Part shown: piece by piece, positions 1 to 8,423 of the stretch
How the letters are laid out: every line of letters begins with the position of its first letter
Position numbering within the stretch: position 1 is the first letter of the stretch
Assembly (NCBI RefSeq): GCF_900606115.1
Contig: NZ_UWPJ01000005.1
Span: 434,001 to 498,000, forward strand
DNA length: 64,000 bases
Source: Pigmentiphaga humi
GTDB taxonomy: Bacteria; Pseudomonadota; Gammaproteobacteria; Burkholderiales; Burkholderiaceae_B
Reading direction: 5' to 3'
The notes under the pieces: generated by a model
Database searches by the model: none
What the model saw: only the letters and a program-made list of their open reading frames with translations
What the model was told of the DNA's origin: nothing
Made by a program: the position numbers and the translations under genes

Positions 1-86
1 TAGAGCGTGACGCTGCTCTGGGCGCAGGCGAGCGTGGGGATGGCGGCGACGGCGGCGGCGGCGAGCAGGCTGGGCAATTTTTTCAT
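1..86 (-). CDS. Gram-negative porin, N-terminal fragment (runs off the window)
   Basis: The reverse strand reads ATG at position 86 followed by 28 codons to the window edge. The product starts MKKLPSLLAAAAVAAI and continues to ACAQSSVTL, with a partial Tyr codon at the edge. This is a Sec signal peptide (Lys-Lys, Ala-rich core, cut after ACA) followed by the QSSVTLY start of the mature general diffusion porins of Burkholderiales. A GGAGA ribosome site lies just upstream of the ATG. Only the signal peptide and first residues are inside the window. It probably supplies outer-membrane entry for small anions, perhaps including the ligand of the neighbouring Bug receptor (inference). Confidence 0.75.
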   Translation of the reverse strand, partial: MKKLPSLLAAAAVAAIPTLACAQSSVTL

Positions 87-269
87 GAGTGTCTCCGGGC
101 GCCGGCGGGGCCGGCGCGTGTGCTTGGTGGAATCGGGAACCGGCCGGGCGGCGCTGCCGGACCGGGGCGCAGCCGTCCCCCTGCGCGGTCCGGCGGGACG
201 CGCATGCGGGGGCTGCAAAGGGGAGCCTGGCGGGCGGCGCGAAACGGCTCGCGCGGCCGCGCCGCGGCG

Positions 270-1277
270 TTATTCGATCTTCAGTCCGGCGTTGGCGATG
301 ATGGTCTTCCAGGCCTCGTACTGGCTCTGGATGAGCCGTCCGAAATCTTCGGGGGAGCTGTTCACCGGGGTCAGGCCGACGCCGGCGTACTTGGCCTTCA
401 CGTCGGGCCGGGCAGCGGCCTGGGCGATAGACCTGGCGATGGCGCTGACGGTGGGGGCCGGCGTGCCGGCGGGCGCCAGCAGGCCTTCGAAGCCGATCAG
501 GTCGAAGTGCTCGAAGCCGGATTCCTTCATGGTCGGCACGTCGGGCGTCAGCGTCGAGCGCGTGGGGCCCGAGATGGCCAGTACGCGCAGCTTGCCCGCC
601 TCGACCTGGGGTGCCAGGGTCGAGTAGCTGGCGAAGATCGACGAGATGCGGCCACCCACCACGTCCATGACCGCGGGCGGCGTGCCTTTGTACGGAACGT
701 GCAGCAGTTCCACCTTGCCTTCTTTGGCCAACAGGCCGCCGAGCAGGTGCGGCGAGGTGCCGGCGCCGGGCGAGGCGTAGGTGTACTTGCCGGGAGCCGC
801 CTTGGCCAGCGCCAGGAACTCGCGCACGCTCCTGGCGGGAATGCCGGCGTTGATGGCCAGCCACAGCGGCGCGTCGGCGGCTTGCGCCACCGGCGCGAAG
901 CTCTTGAGCGGATCGTAGGGCACGTTGCGGTACAGCGAGGGCGCCTGCACGAAAGCGGTCGAGGTGAACAGCAGGGTATGGCCGTCCGGCGCCGCGCGCG
1001 CCACCGCCTCGCTGCCTATCATGGTGCCGGCGCCCGGCCGGTTCTCTACGACGACGGGAACGTTCCAGATCTGGCCGAGCGGTTCGGCCAGCGTGCGCGC
1101 CGATTGATCCATGGAGCTGCCCGCCGGACCGGGCACGACGATTCTCACCGGGCCGGCGGGAAACGCGCTCGAGGGCTGCGCCAGGGCGCCGGCCAGCGGC
1201 ATGGCGAGCGCACACGCCTGGATGGCGCGGAGGCAGCTGCGCCGCGCGGCGGAGTGGATGAGGGAAGTGGGCTTCAC
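270..1277 (-). CDS. Bug-family tripartite tricarboxylate transporter substrate-binding protein
   Basis: A 335-residue periplasmic receptor of the Bug (TctC) family. The start chosen is GTG at 1277, which has AAGGAGA just upstream and opens a plausible signal peptide ending near GALAQ (about residue 33). Upstream in-frame codons lack a signal peptide. The mature part has the family hallmarks: [35 protein letters not shown], the [12 protein letters not shown] loop and [16 protein letters not shown]. No TctA/TctB membrane genes lie nearby, so like most Bug proteins it is an orphan receptor of unknown ligand. It resembles the Bug protein at 31121-32134 closely, including FASYS and the [12 protein letters not shown] region. 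Confidence 0.9.
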   Translation of the reverse strand: MKPTSLIHSAARRSCLRAIQACALAMPLAGALAQPSSAFPAGPVRIVVPGPAGSSMDQSARTLAEPLGQIWNVPVVVENRPGAGTMIGSEAVARAAPDGHTLLFTSTAFVQAPSLYRNVPYDPLKSFAPVAQAADAPLWLAINAGIPARSVREFLALAKAAPGKYTYASPGAGTSPHLLGGLLAKEGKVELLHVPYKGTPPAVMDVVGGRISSIFASYSTLAPQVEAGKLRVLAISGPTRSTLTPDVPTMKESGFEHFDLIGFEGLLAPAGTPAPTVSAIARSIAQAAARPDVKAKYAGVGLTPVNSSPEDFGRLIQSQYEAWKTIIANAGLKIE

Positions 1278-1736
1278 GATGTCTCCTTGTTGTGCTGCCG
1301 GCGCGGGCGTGCCCTGTGCCGGTTGGATGCTACGGCGGCGATCGTCGGCGCGGGAGCGTGCTGCGTCAAAATGGTATCCCGCGGATTGAGACGGGGATTC
1401 AGGTCGGGATAATGCAATCCGCTTGCTCTTCGCGTGCCGGTAGTGTGCCAAAAGAAACGATGCGGCAAGGCCTCGGAGAACCCGCCCTTCCCCGTGATCG
1501 ACCGCAATAATCAAGGGTTTTCGGCCTGTCCGGAGAGCCTGGCCACGCGTCGGTTCCGGCGCTGGCGCATGGGCCGGGCCACGGCGCGGCCGGCGCCCGG
1601 ACGCCATAATTCCGATAAATAAATGTGATGGCTTGTGAACCACCTTATATGTGGCGGCCGGTCATCGTGAGCCGTTTTTCGGCGTGTTCGCCGTGGTTTC
1701 GGCACCCGGGCGCCCTGCCGGCTGGCGGGACCGGAG
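1278..1736. other. 459-bp intergenic stretch between a LysR gene and a Bug gene
   Basis: No convincing gene is seen here. It holds a 30-bp element with GCCAT/ATGGC arms (1603-1632) that recurs near 6728, and a CCAC...GTGG pair at about 1639-1653. The length fits a promoter and operator region for the leftward Bug gene starting at 1277. Confidence 0.5.
1603..1632. promoter_or_regulatory. 30-bp GCCAT...ATGGC element, copy 1 (candidate operator)
   Basis: The element begins GCCATAAT and ends ATGGC. It matches the element at 6728-6757 at 24 of 30 positions with identical spacing, including GCCATAAT, CCGAT and ATGGC. The arms are inverted repeats of each other (GCCAT/ATGGC). It lies about 325 bp upstream of the Bug start at 1277. 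A role as regulator site is inferred from symmetry and recurrence. Confidence 0.45.
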
Positions 1737-2702
1737 TCAGCCGGCCGATGCGCCGCGCGCCCCTGCCGGGGCGCCGGCAGGTTGCGGCCCCCCTTGGAAC
1801 AGTTCCACGATCGCCTGCCTCAGCCATGTGTTGCCCGGCTCCTGGTCATGGCGTTTGTGCCAATACACCATGACGTCGTAGCCGGGCATCTGCACCGGCG
1901 GGGCGAAATGGCAGAGGTTCCACCGCCGCGCCACCGACAGCGCGAGATTGCGCGGCATGATGGCGACGACGTCGGTATCGGCCACCAGCTCGGCAATGGC
2001 CAGAAAGTGCGTCACCCGCGCCACGACCTGGCCGCTCATGCCGTTGGCGACCAGCATGCGATCGATCAGCATCGAATGATTCGTGCCCGCGACGTTCGGC
2101 ACCACGTGGCGGGCTCGCTTGAACTCCGCGAGGCTGAGCGCGCCGCGCGGCACCGTGGAGGGCCGCGCCACGCAGGCATAGACATCCGAGAACAGGATCC
2201 GGCTGCGCACGCCGGCGATGTCGGGATTGATGGCGCCCAGGGCGAGGTCGATGGTTCCCTTGGAGAGTTCCTGGGCCAGTTCCTCCGGGCTCGCACTGGT
2301 GGCGAGCGTCTCCACGCACAGGTGCGGCGCGCGGTGCTGGAGATGGCGGATCAGCCGGGGCAGGAAGGTGTGCTCGCCAATGTCGGTCATCGCCAGGCGA
2401 AACACGCGCCGCGCGGTCTCGGGCACGAAGGAGCCCTTTTCCAGCGTCTGGGCGAGGATCTGCAGCGCCTGGGACACCGGACCCACGAGTTCGTCGGCGA
2501 AGGGAGTGGGCTCGACGCCCTTGGCCAGCCGCACGAACAGCGGATCGCCGTACATGTCGCGCAGGCGCGCCAGCGCATGGCTCATTGCGGGCTGGCTCAA
2601 GCCCAGGGCTTTGCCCGCCGCAGTGAGGTTGCGGGTGCGGTAGATGGCATCGAACAGGTCCAGCAGGTTCAGATCCAGCTTGCGCGACAGCGGCTTGTCC
2701 AT
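1737..2702 (-). CDS. LysR-family transcriptional regulator, divergent from the Rieske dioxygenase operon
   Basis: This 321-residue protein has the LysR winged helix-turn-helix at about residues 9-68 (LDLNLLDLFDAIYRTRNLTAAGKALGLSQPAM is the core, seen in part as LTAAGKALGLSQPAMSHAL) and an effector-binding domain after residue 95. It is transcribed away from the dioxygenase alpha gene at 2806 across a 103-bp gap that carries a perfect TCATTCTT/AAGAATGA palindrome, the arrangement usual for a LysR regulator of the adjacent catabolic operon. The start ATG at 2702 is used because the helix-turn-helix begins within ten residues of it. Confidence 0.92.
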   Translation of the reverse strand: MDKPLSRKLDLNLLDLFDAIYRTRNLTAAGKALGLSQPAMSHALARLRDMYGDPLFVRLAKGVEPTPFADELVGPVSQALQILAQTLEKGSFVPETARRVFRLAMTDIGEHTFLPRLIRHLQHRAPHLCVETLATSASPEELAQELSKGTIDLALGAINPDIAGVRSRILFSDVYACVARPSTVPRGALSLAEFKRARHVVPNVAGTNHSMLIDRMLVANGMSGQVVARVTHFLAIAELVADTDVVAIMPRNLALSVARRWNLCHFAPPVQMPGYDVMVYWHKRHDQEPGNTWLRQAIVELFQGGPQPAGAPAGARGASAG

Positions 2703-2709
2703 GTCTTTG

Positions 2710-2728
2710 TCATTCTTGTGAAGAATGA
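2710..2728. promoter_or_regulatory. Perfect inverted repeat, likely LysR operator
   Basis: TCATTCTT is followed by GTG and then AAGAATGA, an exact 8-bp inverted repeat with a 3-bp centre. It sits 8 bp upstream of the LysR start and 78 bp upstream of the dioxygenase start. The inner TTCTT-N3-AAGAA fits the T-N11-A rule of LysR sites. Autorepression plus activation of the dioxygenase operon is the expected use (inference). Confidence 0.6.
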
Positions 2729-2778
2729 AAGAGATTCAATCATTTCATTTTACATATATCTACCCCCGAACCTAAGAT

Positions 2779-2801
2779 TCGCTCCACATCGAGTGGAGCG
2801 A
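2779..2801 (+). promoter_or_regulatory. Hairpin over the ribosome-binding site of the dioxygenase alpha gene
   Basis: TCGCTCCAC, a 5-base loop ATCGA, and GTGGAGCGA form a perfect 9-bp stem that ends four bases before the ATG at 2806. The downstream arm contains the GGAG of the ribosome-binding site (2796-2799), so in the folded transcript the site is paired. It could control translation of the operon's first gene or be a protein site in DNA. Confidence 0.55.
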
Positions 2802-2805
2802 GACG

Positions 2806-4149
2806 ATGAAAGAATCGATATCCGCCGGCGGGCCCGGGTTCTCCGGGTACGTGCTGGACGACGCGGGCAATGGCAAGTTCCTGGTCGATCGCGGCATCTA
2901 CCGGGATCCGGAGCTGTTCGAGGCCGAGATGGCCCGCATTTTCGAGAACGGCTGGGTCTATCTGTGCCACGAGAGCGAGCTGGTCCGGCCCGGCGACTAT
3001 GTGACGCGCTACATGGGACGCCAGCCCGTGGTGGTCAACCGCCGCAAGGACGACAGCATCGGCGCGTTCGTCAATGCCTGTTCGCACCGCGGCACGGTCG
3101 TCGCGCCCTTGCGCAAGGGAACCGCCAAGAGCTTCACCTGTAGATTCCACGGCTGGACCTATGCCGAGACGGGCCGCTGCATCAAGATCAAGAACCAGGA
3201 GACCGGCGCCTACGCCGATGACGAGAACCTGCGCGCAGGGTTCGGCCTGAAGGTCGTGCCGCGGGTGGAAAGCTACCGGGGTTTCGTGTTCGGCAGCCTG
3301 CGCGCCGACGTGGGCGAGCTGCGGGATCAGCTGGGACCGGCCCGGGTCTGGATAGACCTGATGGCCGACCAGTCGCCCGAGGGGCTGGAGGTGGTAGAGG
3401 GCGATTCCACCTACGTCATTCGCGGCAATTGGAAGATGGGCGGCGAGAACGGCGTCGACGGCTACCACGTCAGCACGGTCCATCGCGTGTTCGCCGCCAC
3501 GATGACGATGCGCGAGGAAGCGCGCGGCGGCGCCGGCACGCAAAAGACCGAGGCCGGCCGCATCGTCGGCAGGGTCGAATCCGGCACCGCGGATTTCGGC
3601 AACGGACACATCGGCATCTGGGCGCGGCGCTCGACGCCGCAGGCCGCGCCGCTGTACGAGGCCCGCGAGCGGCTGCTGCGCGAGTTCGACGAGCGCAAGG
3701 TGGACTGGATGGTCGGCATGGGGCGCAATCTCTATCTGTTTCCCAACATGCTGCTGTTCGACCAGCCCTCGACCCAGATCCGCGTCCTGCGCCCCTTGTC
3801 GGCCGACCGCACCGAAGTCCGCATCCAGTGCATCGCGCCGCGCGGCGAAAGTCCCGAGGCCCGGGCCTCCCGCCTGCGCAAGTTCGTGGATTTCTACCTG
3901 CCCACGGGCATGGCCACCTCGGACGACATCGCCGCGTTGGAAGACACCGCCGTCGGCGGGGAAGCCAGGCTCAGCCGGTGGAACGACTACGGCCGGGGAG
4001 AAAAGGCCATGGTGCCGGGCGCGCAATGCCAGCCGCTGATGGACATAGGCTGCGAGGCGGTCGCGGCTTCCGACAACTGGGACCACGAGGTCTTCTACCA
4101 GGGCTACTACCGCCACTGGCTGCGGGCGATGAACGAGGAGCGGGGCTGA
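2806..4149 (+). CDS. Rieske aromatic-ring-hydroxylating dioxygenase, alpha subunit (benzoate/anthranilate type)
   Basis: At 447 residues this matches the length of benzoate and anthranilate 1,2-dioxygenase large subunits. The Rieske [2Fe-2S] ligands are Cys92-x-His94 (ACSHRG) and Cys112-x2-His115 (CRFHGW). The mononuclear iron site follows in GVDGYHVSTVH near residues 216-226. The protein would dihydroxylate an aromatic acid in the cytoplasm, fed with electrons by the reductase two genes on. Its stop overlaps the start of the beta gene (TGATG). No dihydrodiol dehydrogenase (BenD type) is next to it, so the substrate could be anthranilate-like or halobenzoate-like, where no separate dehydrogenation is needed; this is inference and the substrate is open. 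Confidence 0.9.
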   Translation: MKESISAGGPGFSGYVLDDAGNGKFLVDRGIYRDPELFEAEMARIFENGWVYLCHESELVRPGDYVTRYMGRQPVVVNRRKDDSIGAFVNACSHRGTVVAPLRKGTAKSFTCRFHGWTYAETGRCIKIKNQETGAYADDENLRAGFGLKVVPRVESYRGFVFGSLRADVGELRDQLGPARVWIDLMADQSPEGLEVVEGDSTYVIRGNWKMGGENGVDGYHVSTVHRVFAATMTMREEARGGAGTQKTEAGRIVGRVESGTADFGNGHIGIWARRSTPQAAPLYEARERLLREFDERKVDWMVGMGRNLYLFPNMLLFDQPSTQIRVLRPLSADRTEVRIQCIAPRGESPEARASRLRKFVDFYLPTGMATSDDIAALEDTAVGGEARLSRWNDYGRGEKAMVPGAQCQPLMDIGCEAVAASDNWDHEVFYQGYYRHWLRAMNEERG

Positions 4150-4646
4150 TGGCCGTCGATACCGACCTGCACGCGCAGGTATCCACCTTGCTGGCCCGGG
4201 AGGCCATCTACCTGGACGAGAAGGACTGGGACGCCTGGCTCGGCCTGTTCGCGCCGGACGTCGAGTACTTCGTGCCCGCCTGGCTGTCGGAAGACGTCCT
4301 GACCACCGATCCGCGCACGCAGCTGTGCCTGATGCACATGGATTCCCGGCTGGGCCTGGAAGAGCGCGTGTTCCGCATCCGCAGCCGCGACTCGTTCGCA
4401 TCCCTGCCGCTGGACCGGACCGCGCACCAGACGACCAACATCTTCGTCGCAGGGCAATCCGGCGACGAAATCGAGGTCAAGGCGTCCTGGCTGGTCCATT
4501 GCGTGGGGCCGCGCGGCGAGGCCACGCGGGGCGGGCGCTACGACTACACTCTGCGGCGCACGGACGAAGGACTGAAGATCGCCCGCAAGCGCATCGTGAT
4601 GATCGACGAGAAGATCGAAGGCACGGTCGATGTCTATCACATCTAG
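4149..4646 (+). CDS. Ring-hydroxylating dioxygenase, beta subunit
   Basis: This 165-residue protein has the SnoaL/NTF2-like fold of dioxygenase small subunits: EAIYLDEKDWDAWLGLFAPDVEY near the N terminus, RTAHQTTNIFV in the middle and RYDYTLRRTDEGLKIARKRI at the end. The start ATG overlaps the alpha-subunit stop by one base pair step, indicating translational coupling. The subunit is structural and helps build the alpha3-beta3 hexamer; it carries no metal ligands. The reductase gene begins 11 bp after its stop. Confidence 0.9.
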   Translation: MAVDTDLHAQVSTLLAREAIYLDEKDWDAWLGLFAPDVEYFVPAWLSEDVLTTDPRTQLCLMHMDSRLGLEERVFRIRSRDSFASLPLDRTAHQTTNIFVAGQSGDEIEVKASWLVHCVGPRGEATRGGRYDYTLRRTDEGLKIARKRIVMIDEKIEGTVDVYHI

Positions 4647-4657
4647 GCGGGCGCACC

Positions 4658-5656
4658 ATGCATGACATCACGGCGATCTTCGAGGACGGCCGGACGGTGC
4701 GCTTCTCCGCCCGGCCCGGCGAGGTGGTCTACCAGGCTGCCTATCGCGCCTCGGTGCAACTGGCCCACGACTGCCTGGAGGGCGCGTGCGGCGAATGCAA
4801 GGCCTGGTGCACGGCGGGCGAGTTCGAGCTGGACGACTACAGCGACGAGGCCTTGTCGCGCGACGAGCGCAGCCAGGGGCAGACGCTGCTGTGCAAGATG
4901 CTGCCGCGTTCGTCCTGTGTGGTCGAGCTTCCCTATCCTTCCGGTTTCCAGGCCGGGAGCGCGCCGGCGTCCATCGAGGCGCGGCTGGCGGACATCGAGC
5001 GCGTTTCGTCCACGGTCGTGAGGACGCGGCTCGAGACGGCGCAGCCGCTGGACTTCCTGCCGGGCCAGTACGCCAACCTGTCGGTGCCCGGCGCCGGCGT
5101 GTCGCGGGCCTATTCGTTCGCCAATCCGCCCGGACGGAACCTCCTGGAGTTCTTCCACAAACTGGTCCCGGAGGGGGCCATGAGCACTTATCTGGCGCAG
5201 CGCGCCGCGGCGGGCGATGCGCTCGAGCTGACGCCGCCTTCCGGCCATTTCTACCTGCGCGGGAACGGCCGTCCGCTGCTGATGATCGCCGGCGGAACGG
5301 GGCTGGCGCCCTTTCTGTCCATGCTCGGCCAGCTTGCGCGCCGCCCGGAGGCGGCGCCGCCGATCCGGCTGCTGGTCGGGGCCAACGCGGCGGCGGAGTT
5401 CTTCGCCGACGAGCAGTTGGCAGAACTGGCCCGTGCCCTGCCGCTCGAGATCGAACGGATCGCCGTTTCCGGCGAAGGATGGGCCGGCGCCACGGGGCAT
5501 GTCACCGGGCTGTTGCGCGACGACATGCTGCGCGATGCGCCCGACGTCTATCTGTGCGGCCCCCCGCCCATGATCGAGGCCTGCGCCGGATGGCTGGCGG
5601 CGCGGGACGTGGATCGACGCCGGGTCCGGGCCGAGAAGTTCCTTCCCTCGGCCTGA
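4658..5656 (+). CDS. Dioxygenase reductase: plant-type ferredoxin fused to FAD/NAD(P) domain (BenC-like)
   Basis: The 332-residue protein carries an N-terminal [2Fe-2S] ferredoxin domain with Cys in CLEGACGECKAWC and LLCKM (residues about 39-77), then an FAD-binding domain with RAYSFANPP, and an NAD-binding domain with IAGGTGLAPFLSML and the VYLCGPPPMIEA end motif. This is the layout of BenC/AntC reductases, which pass electrons from NADH to the Rieske centre of the alpha subunit. The ATG at 4658 follows the beta stop by 11 bp. Confidence 0.92.
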   Translation: MHDITAIFEDGRTVRFSARPGEVVYQAAYRASVQLAHDCLEGACGECKAWCTAGEFELDDYSDEALSRDERSQGQTLLCKMLPRSSCVVELPYPSGFQAGSAPASIEARLADIERVSSTVVRTRLETAQPLDFLPGQYANLSVPGAGVSRAYSFANPPGRNLLEFFHKLVPEGAMSTYLAQRAAAGDALELTPPSGHFYLRGNGRPLLMIAGGTGLAPFLSMLGQLARRPEAAPPIRLLVGANAAAEFFADEQLAELARALPLEIERIAVSGEGWAGATGHVTGLLRDDMLRDAPDVYLCGPPPMIEACAGWLAARDVDRRRVRAEKFLPSA

Positions 5657-5718
5657 ACACAGGCCGGATTGCAAGTGACCGCAGTGTCACGCAGTGCCCA
5701 ACCATACTGGAGACAACC

Positions 5719-6714
5719 ATGCCCAAGTCCGTTCCGTCCGTTCGCACCCGGCACTTCGCCTGTCTGCTCGTGGCCGGCAGCCTGCTGTCCATCCACGCCG
5801 CCGCCAGCGCGACAGGGGAAGCCTGGCCCGCCAAACCGATCCGCGTCGTCGTGGCTTTCGCGCCGGGCGGGCTGACCGACATCATTGCCCGGGCCTTTCA
5901 GCCGCGCCTGACCGAGATCTTCGGCCAGCCGGTCATCATCGAGAACCGTCCCGCGGCAGGCGGGACCGTGGCCGAAGGCGCCGTGGCGCGCGCGGAGCCG
6001 GACGGATACACGCTGCTGATGACCGCCGACGGCGTGCCGGCCAACCCGCATCTCTACAAGGGACTGTCCTACGACATGTTCCGGGACCTCCAGCCGGTCA
6101 GCCAGCTGGTCCGCATTCCGCTGGTCATGCTGGTCAATCCGGCCCTGCCGGTGAAGTCCGTCAAGGAGCTGGTTTCGTTCGCCGCCGCCGCGCCGGGCAA
6201 GTATTCCTATGCGAGTCCCGGCGCGGGGACCAGCAACCATCTGTTCTTCGAGGTGTTCAAGGACATGACCCGGATCGACATGGTGCACGCACCGTACAAA
6301 GGCGGCAGCCCCGCCATGACCGACCTGGTGGGCGGGCACGTGCAGGCGCTGCTGATCTCGGCCACCCTGGCGGTGCCCCAGGCGCTGGGCGGAAAGGTGC
6401 GCGCGCTCGCGGTCACCAGCGACAAGCGCATGGAAGCTATGCCGGACGTGCCCACTTTCGCGGAGGCGGGCTATCCCGAGTTCAATCCGCACCAATGGAC
6501 CGGCCTGTTCGTGCCGGCGGGCACGCCGCCGGCGCTGGTGGCCCGCATCCACCAGGCTTTCGCGAAGGCGGCCGAGGCGCCCGACGTGCGCGCGCGCCTG
6601 AAGGAGCTTTCGGCGGATCCCTACATGACCTCGCCCGAGCAATTCGAGAAGAACCTCAGGAAGGACTACGACATGCTGGGCGCCCTGATCGAAAGCAAGG
6701 GCATCACGCGCTAG
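5719..6714 (+). CDS. Bug-family periplasmic receptor in the dioxygenase operon
   Basis: This 331-residue TctC-like protein has a signal peptide (cut near ASATG, about residue 32) and the signatures [48 protein letters not shown] and APYKGGSPAMTDLVGG. The start at 5719 follows GGAGACAACC. It sits 62 bp after the reductase on the same strand, so it probably binds the substrate of the dioxygenase or a related acid in the periplasm. No matching TctAB membrane genes are present in the window. Confidence 0.9.
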   Translation: MPKSVPSVRTRHFACLLVAGSLLSIHAAASATGEAWPAKPIRVVVAFAPGGLTDIIARAFQPRLTEIFGQPVIIENRPAAGGTVAEGAVARAEPDGYTLLMTADGVPANPHLYKGLSYDMFRDLQPVSQLVRIPLVMLVNPALPVKSVKELVSFAAAAPGKYSYASPGAGTSNHLFFEVFKDMTRIDMVHAPYKGGSPAMTDLVGGHVQALLISATLAVPQALGGKVRALAVTSDKRMEAMPDVPTFAEAGYPEFNPHQWTGLFVPAGTPPALVARIHQAFAKAAEAPDVRARLKELSADPYMTSPEQFEKNLRKDYDMLGALIESKGITR

Positions 6715-6727
6715 TCTGCGGCCCGCT

Positions 6728-6757
6728 GCCATAATGCCGATCAGAAAATAAGATGGC
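6728..6757. promoter_or_regulatory. 30-bp GCCAT...ATGGC element, copy 2 (candidate operator)
   Basis: Same element as at 1603-1632: it opens GCCATAAT, has CCGAT at the same offset and closes ATGGC. It ends 9 bp before the GTG start of the double-HTH LysR gene at 6767, so binding there would block that gene's own expression. Autoregulation is the simplest reading (inference). Confidence 0.45.
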
Positions 6758-6766
6758 ATTTGCACC

Positions 6767-8014
6767 GTGGCCCCTCACCCCAAGCGCCTTGCCGAGCTGC
6801 CCAGCCTCGCCCATTTGCGCGTGCTGTCCGCAGTCGTCCAGCATGGCAGCGCGACCCGCGCCGCGGCCGCGCTGTTCCGGGCCCAGTCCGCGGTAACCCG
6901 GTCGATCCGAGAGATCGAGCAGGCGCTGGGGGTGCAATTGCTGGAGCGGCGCGCTTCCGGGATGGTTCCCACCGCCATGGGCAAGGCCGTGCTCGAACGC
7001 AATGCGCGGATCTTCGCGGAACTGGAGGAGCTGGCCCAGTGGTGCATGCTCCAGCACGGGCGGCCGCGCACGCTGCCGCCGTCCGGCGTGCCGCCCTACC
7101 TGCTCAACACGCGCCGCCTGCAATTGCTGGTGACGCTGGCCAGGCACCGCCACATGCCTACCGCCGCGCACGCGCTCGGCATCAGCCAGCCCGCGGTCAG
7201 CGCCGCGGTCCGCATACTCGAGAACGGCGCCGGCTTCGCGCTGTTCGACCGCTCGGCCGGCGGCCTGCAGCTCACGGAGAGCGGCGAGCATTTCGTGCTG
7301 CACGTGCGCCGCGCATTGAATGAACTGCGCCACGTGCCGGACGATATCGCCGCGGTGAAAGGCAGCATACGCGGGCAGGTGGTGGTGGGCGGACTGCCGT
7401 TCGCGCGCGCCCGCATCCTGCCGGAGGCTGTGGCGCGCGTGAGCCGCAGCCATCCGGGCGTGCGGGTGATGACCGACGAGAGCTCCTACGAGGCGCTGGC
7501 CGCGGGGCTGCGCGCGGGCGACATCGATTTCATCTTCGGCGGGCTGCGCGGCGCCGAGGCAGCCGGCGGCTTCCACGGCGAATGGCTGATGTCCGAATCC
7601 ATGGTGGTGCTGGCGCGCAGCGATCATCCGCTGGCCGGCGTCCGCGACCTGACCCTGGGCAAGCTGGGACGCCAGCAATGGATATTGCCGCGCGCCCATA
7701 CCCCGGCGCGCGAGATCCTCGACGACTTGTTCCAGCGGGCCCGCGCCAAGCCGCCCGAGCCGGCCGTGGAGACCGCCGATTTGGCCATGATCCGCGGCCT
7801 GCTGCTGCGCTCGGACATGCTGGCGGTGCTGCCCGCCCAGCAATTGCACTATGAATGCCAGATGGGCAGCCTCGTGGTGCTGGATATTCCGTTGCCGGGC
7901 ACGGCGCGCGACATCGGCCTGACGATGCGGGCGACGGGCGAACCCTCGCCGGCGGCGCGCACCCTGATCGAGGCCATCCGGAGTGTCGTCGGCGAATCGT
8001 CGGGTGCATCCTGA
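6767..8014 (+). CDS. LysR-type regulator with two N-terminal helix-turn-helix domains
   Basis: The protein is 415 residues, about 110 longer than the usual LysR length. It has two LysR winged helix-turn-helix domains: residues about 14-73 (HGSATRAAAALFRAQSAVTR) and about 115-174 (MPTAAHALGISQPAVSAAV). Both are followed by the ELLERR or ALFDRS wing motif. The effector domain starts near residue 190 (GQVVVGGLPFARARILPEAV). The GTG start at 6767 puts the first domain at the N terminus. It stands between the dioxygenase/Bug operon and the bicupin operon and could control either. The first domain lacks the usual SQPA motif (AQSAV instead). Confidence 0.9.
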   Translation: MAPHPKRLAELPSLAHLRVLSAVVQHGSATRAAAALFRAQSAVTRSIREIEQALGVQLLERRASGMVPTAMGKAVLERNARIFAELEELAQWCMLQHGRPRTLPPSGVPPYLLNTRRLQLLVTLARHRHMPTAAHALGISQPAVSAAVRILENGAGFALFDRSAGGLQLTESGEHFVLHVRRALNELRHVPDDIAAVKGSIRGQVVVGGLPFARARILPEAVARVSRSHPGVRVMTDESSYEALAAGLRAGDIDFIFGGLRGAEAAGGFHGEWLMSESMVVLARSDHPLAGVRDLTLGKLGRQQWILPRAHTPAREILDDLFQRARAKPPEPAVETADLAMIRGLLLRSDMLAVLPAQQLHYECQMGSLVVLDIPLPGTARDIGLTMRATGEPSPAARTLIEAIRSVVGESSGAS

Positions 8015-8423
8015 GCGTGGCGGCGCCTGGGGAAAGCCCTAGCAATCTGCTGTGATGGGGCATCTGTTTTATTTATCGGATTTTTCATCCTGCCGATCGG
8101 CCGTCGAGATGGACCGCGGCATGGGAGGCGCTTGCCTCCGCATAGTGAAAATTCAATTAAATCAAATAGATAATCCACTAAATCGTACTTTTTCGGCAAG
8201 CTGGCGCAGGGGTTTCATGGCCGCCGAAGCGGGTTCGATTCACCCGGTATAAGCGCCGAAAAAAATTATTGGCATCTTGATTTCTCCAAGCCGCGTGGCC
8301 ATGATGCCGCCACTGGGAAGACGGCAGCGCGCATGGCGCAGACCCCGCGCTCCGATGCGCGATCTTCTTCCCCAGGCGGCGGCAGCCGCCCGCAGGCAAC
8401 CCTCAGACAAAGCGAGACACCGC
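8015..8423. other. 409-bp AT-rich intergenic region upstream of the bicupin operon
   Basis: No gene is supported. Stretches at about 8070-8095 and 8148-8185 are much richer in A+T than the surroundings and are the likely promoter zone of the rightward bicupin operon. A specific -10/-35 pair could not be chosen with confidence. Confidence 0.4.
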
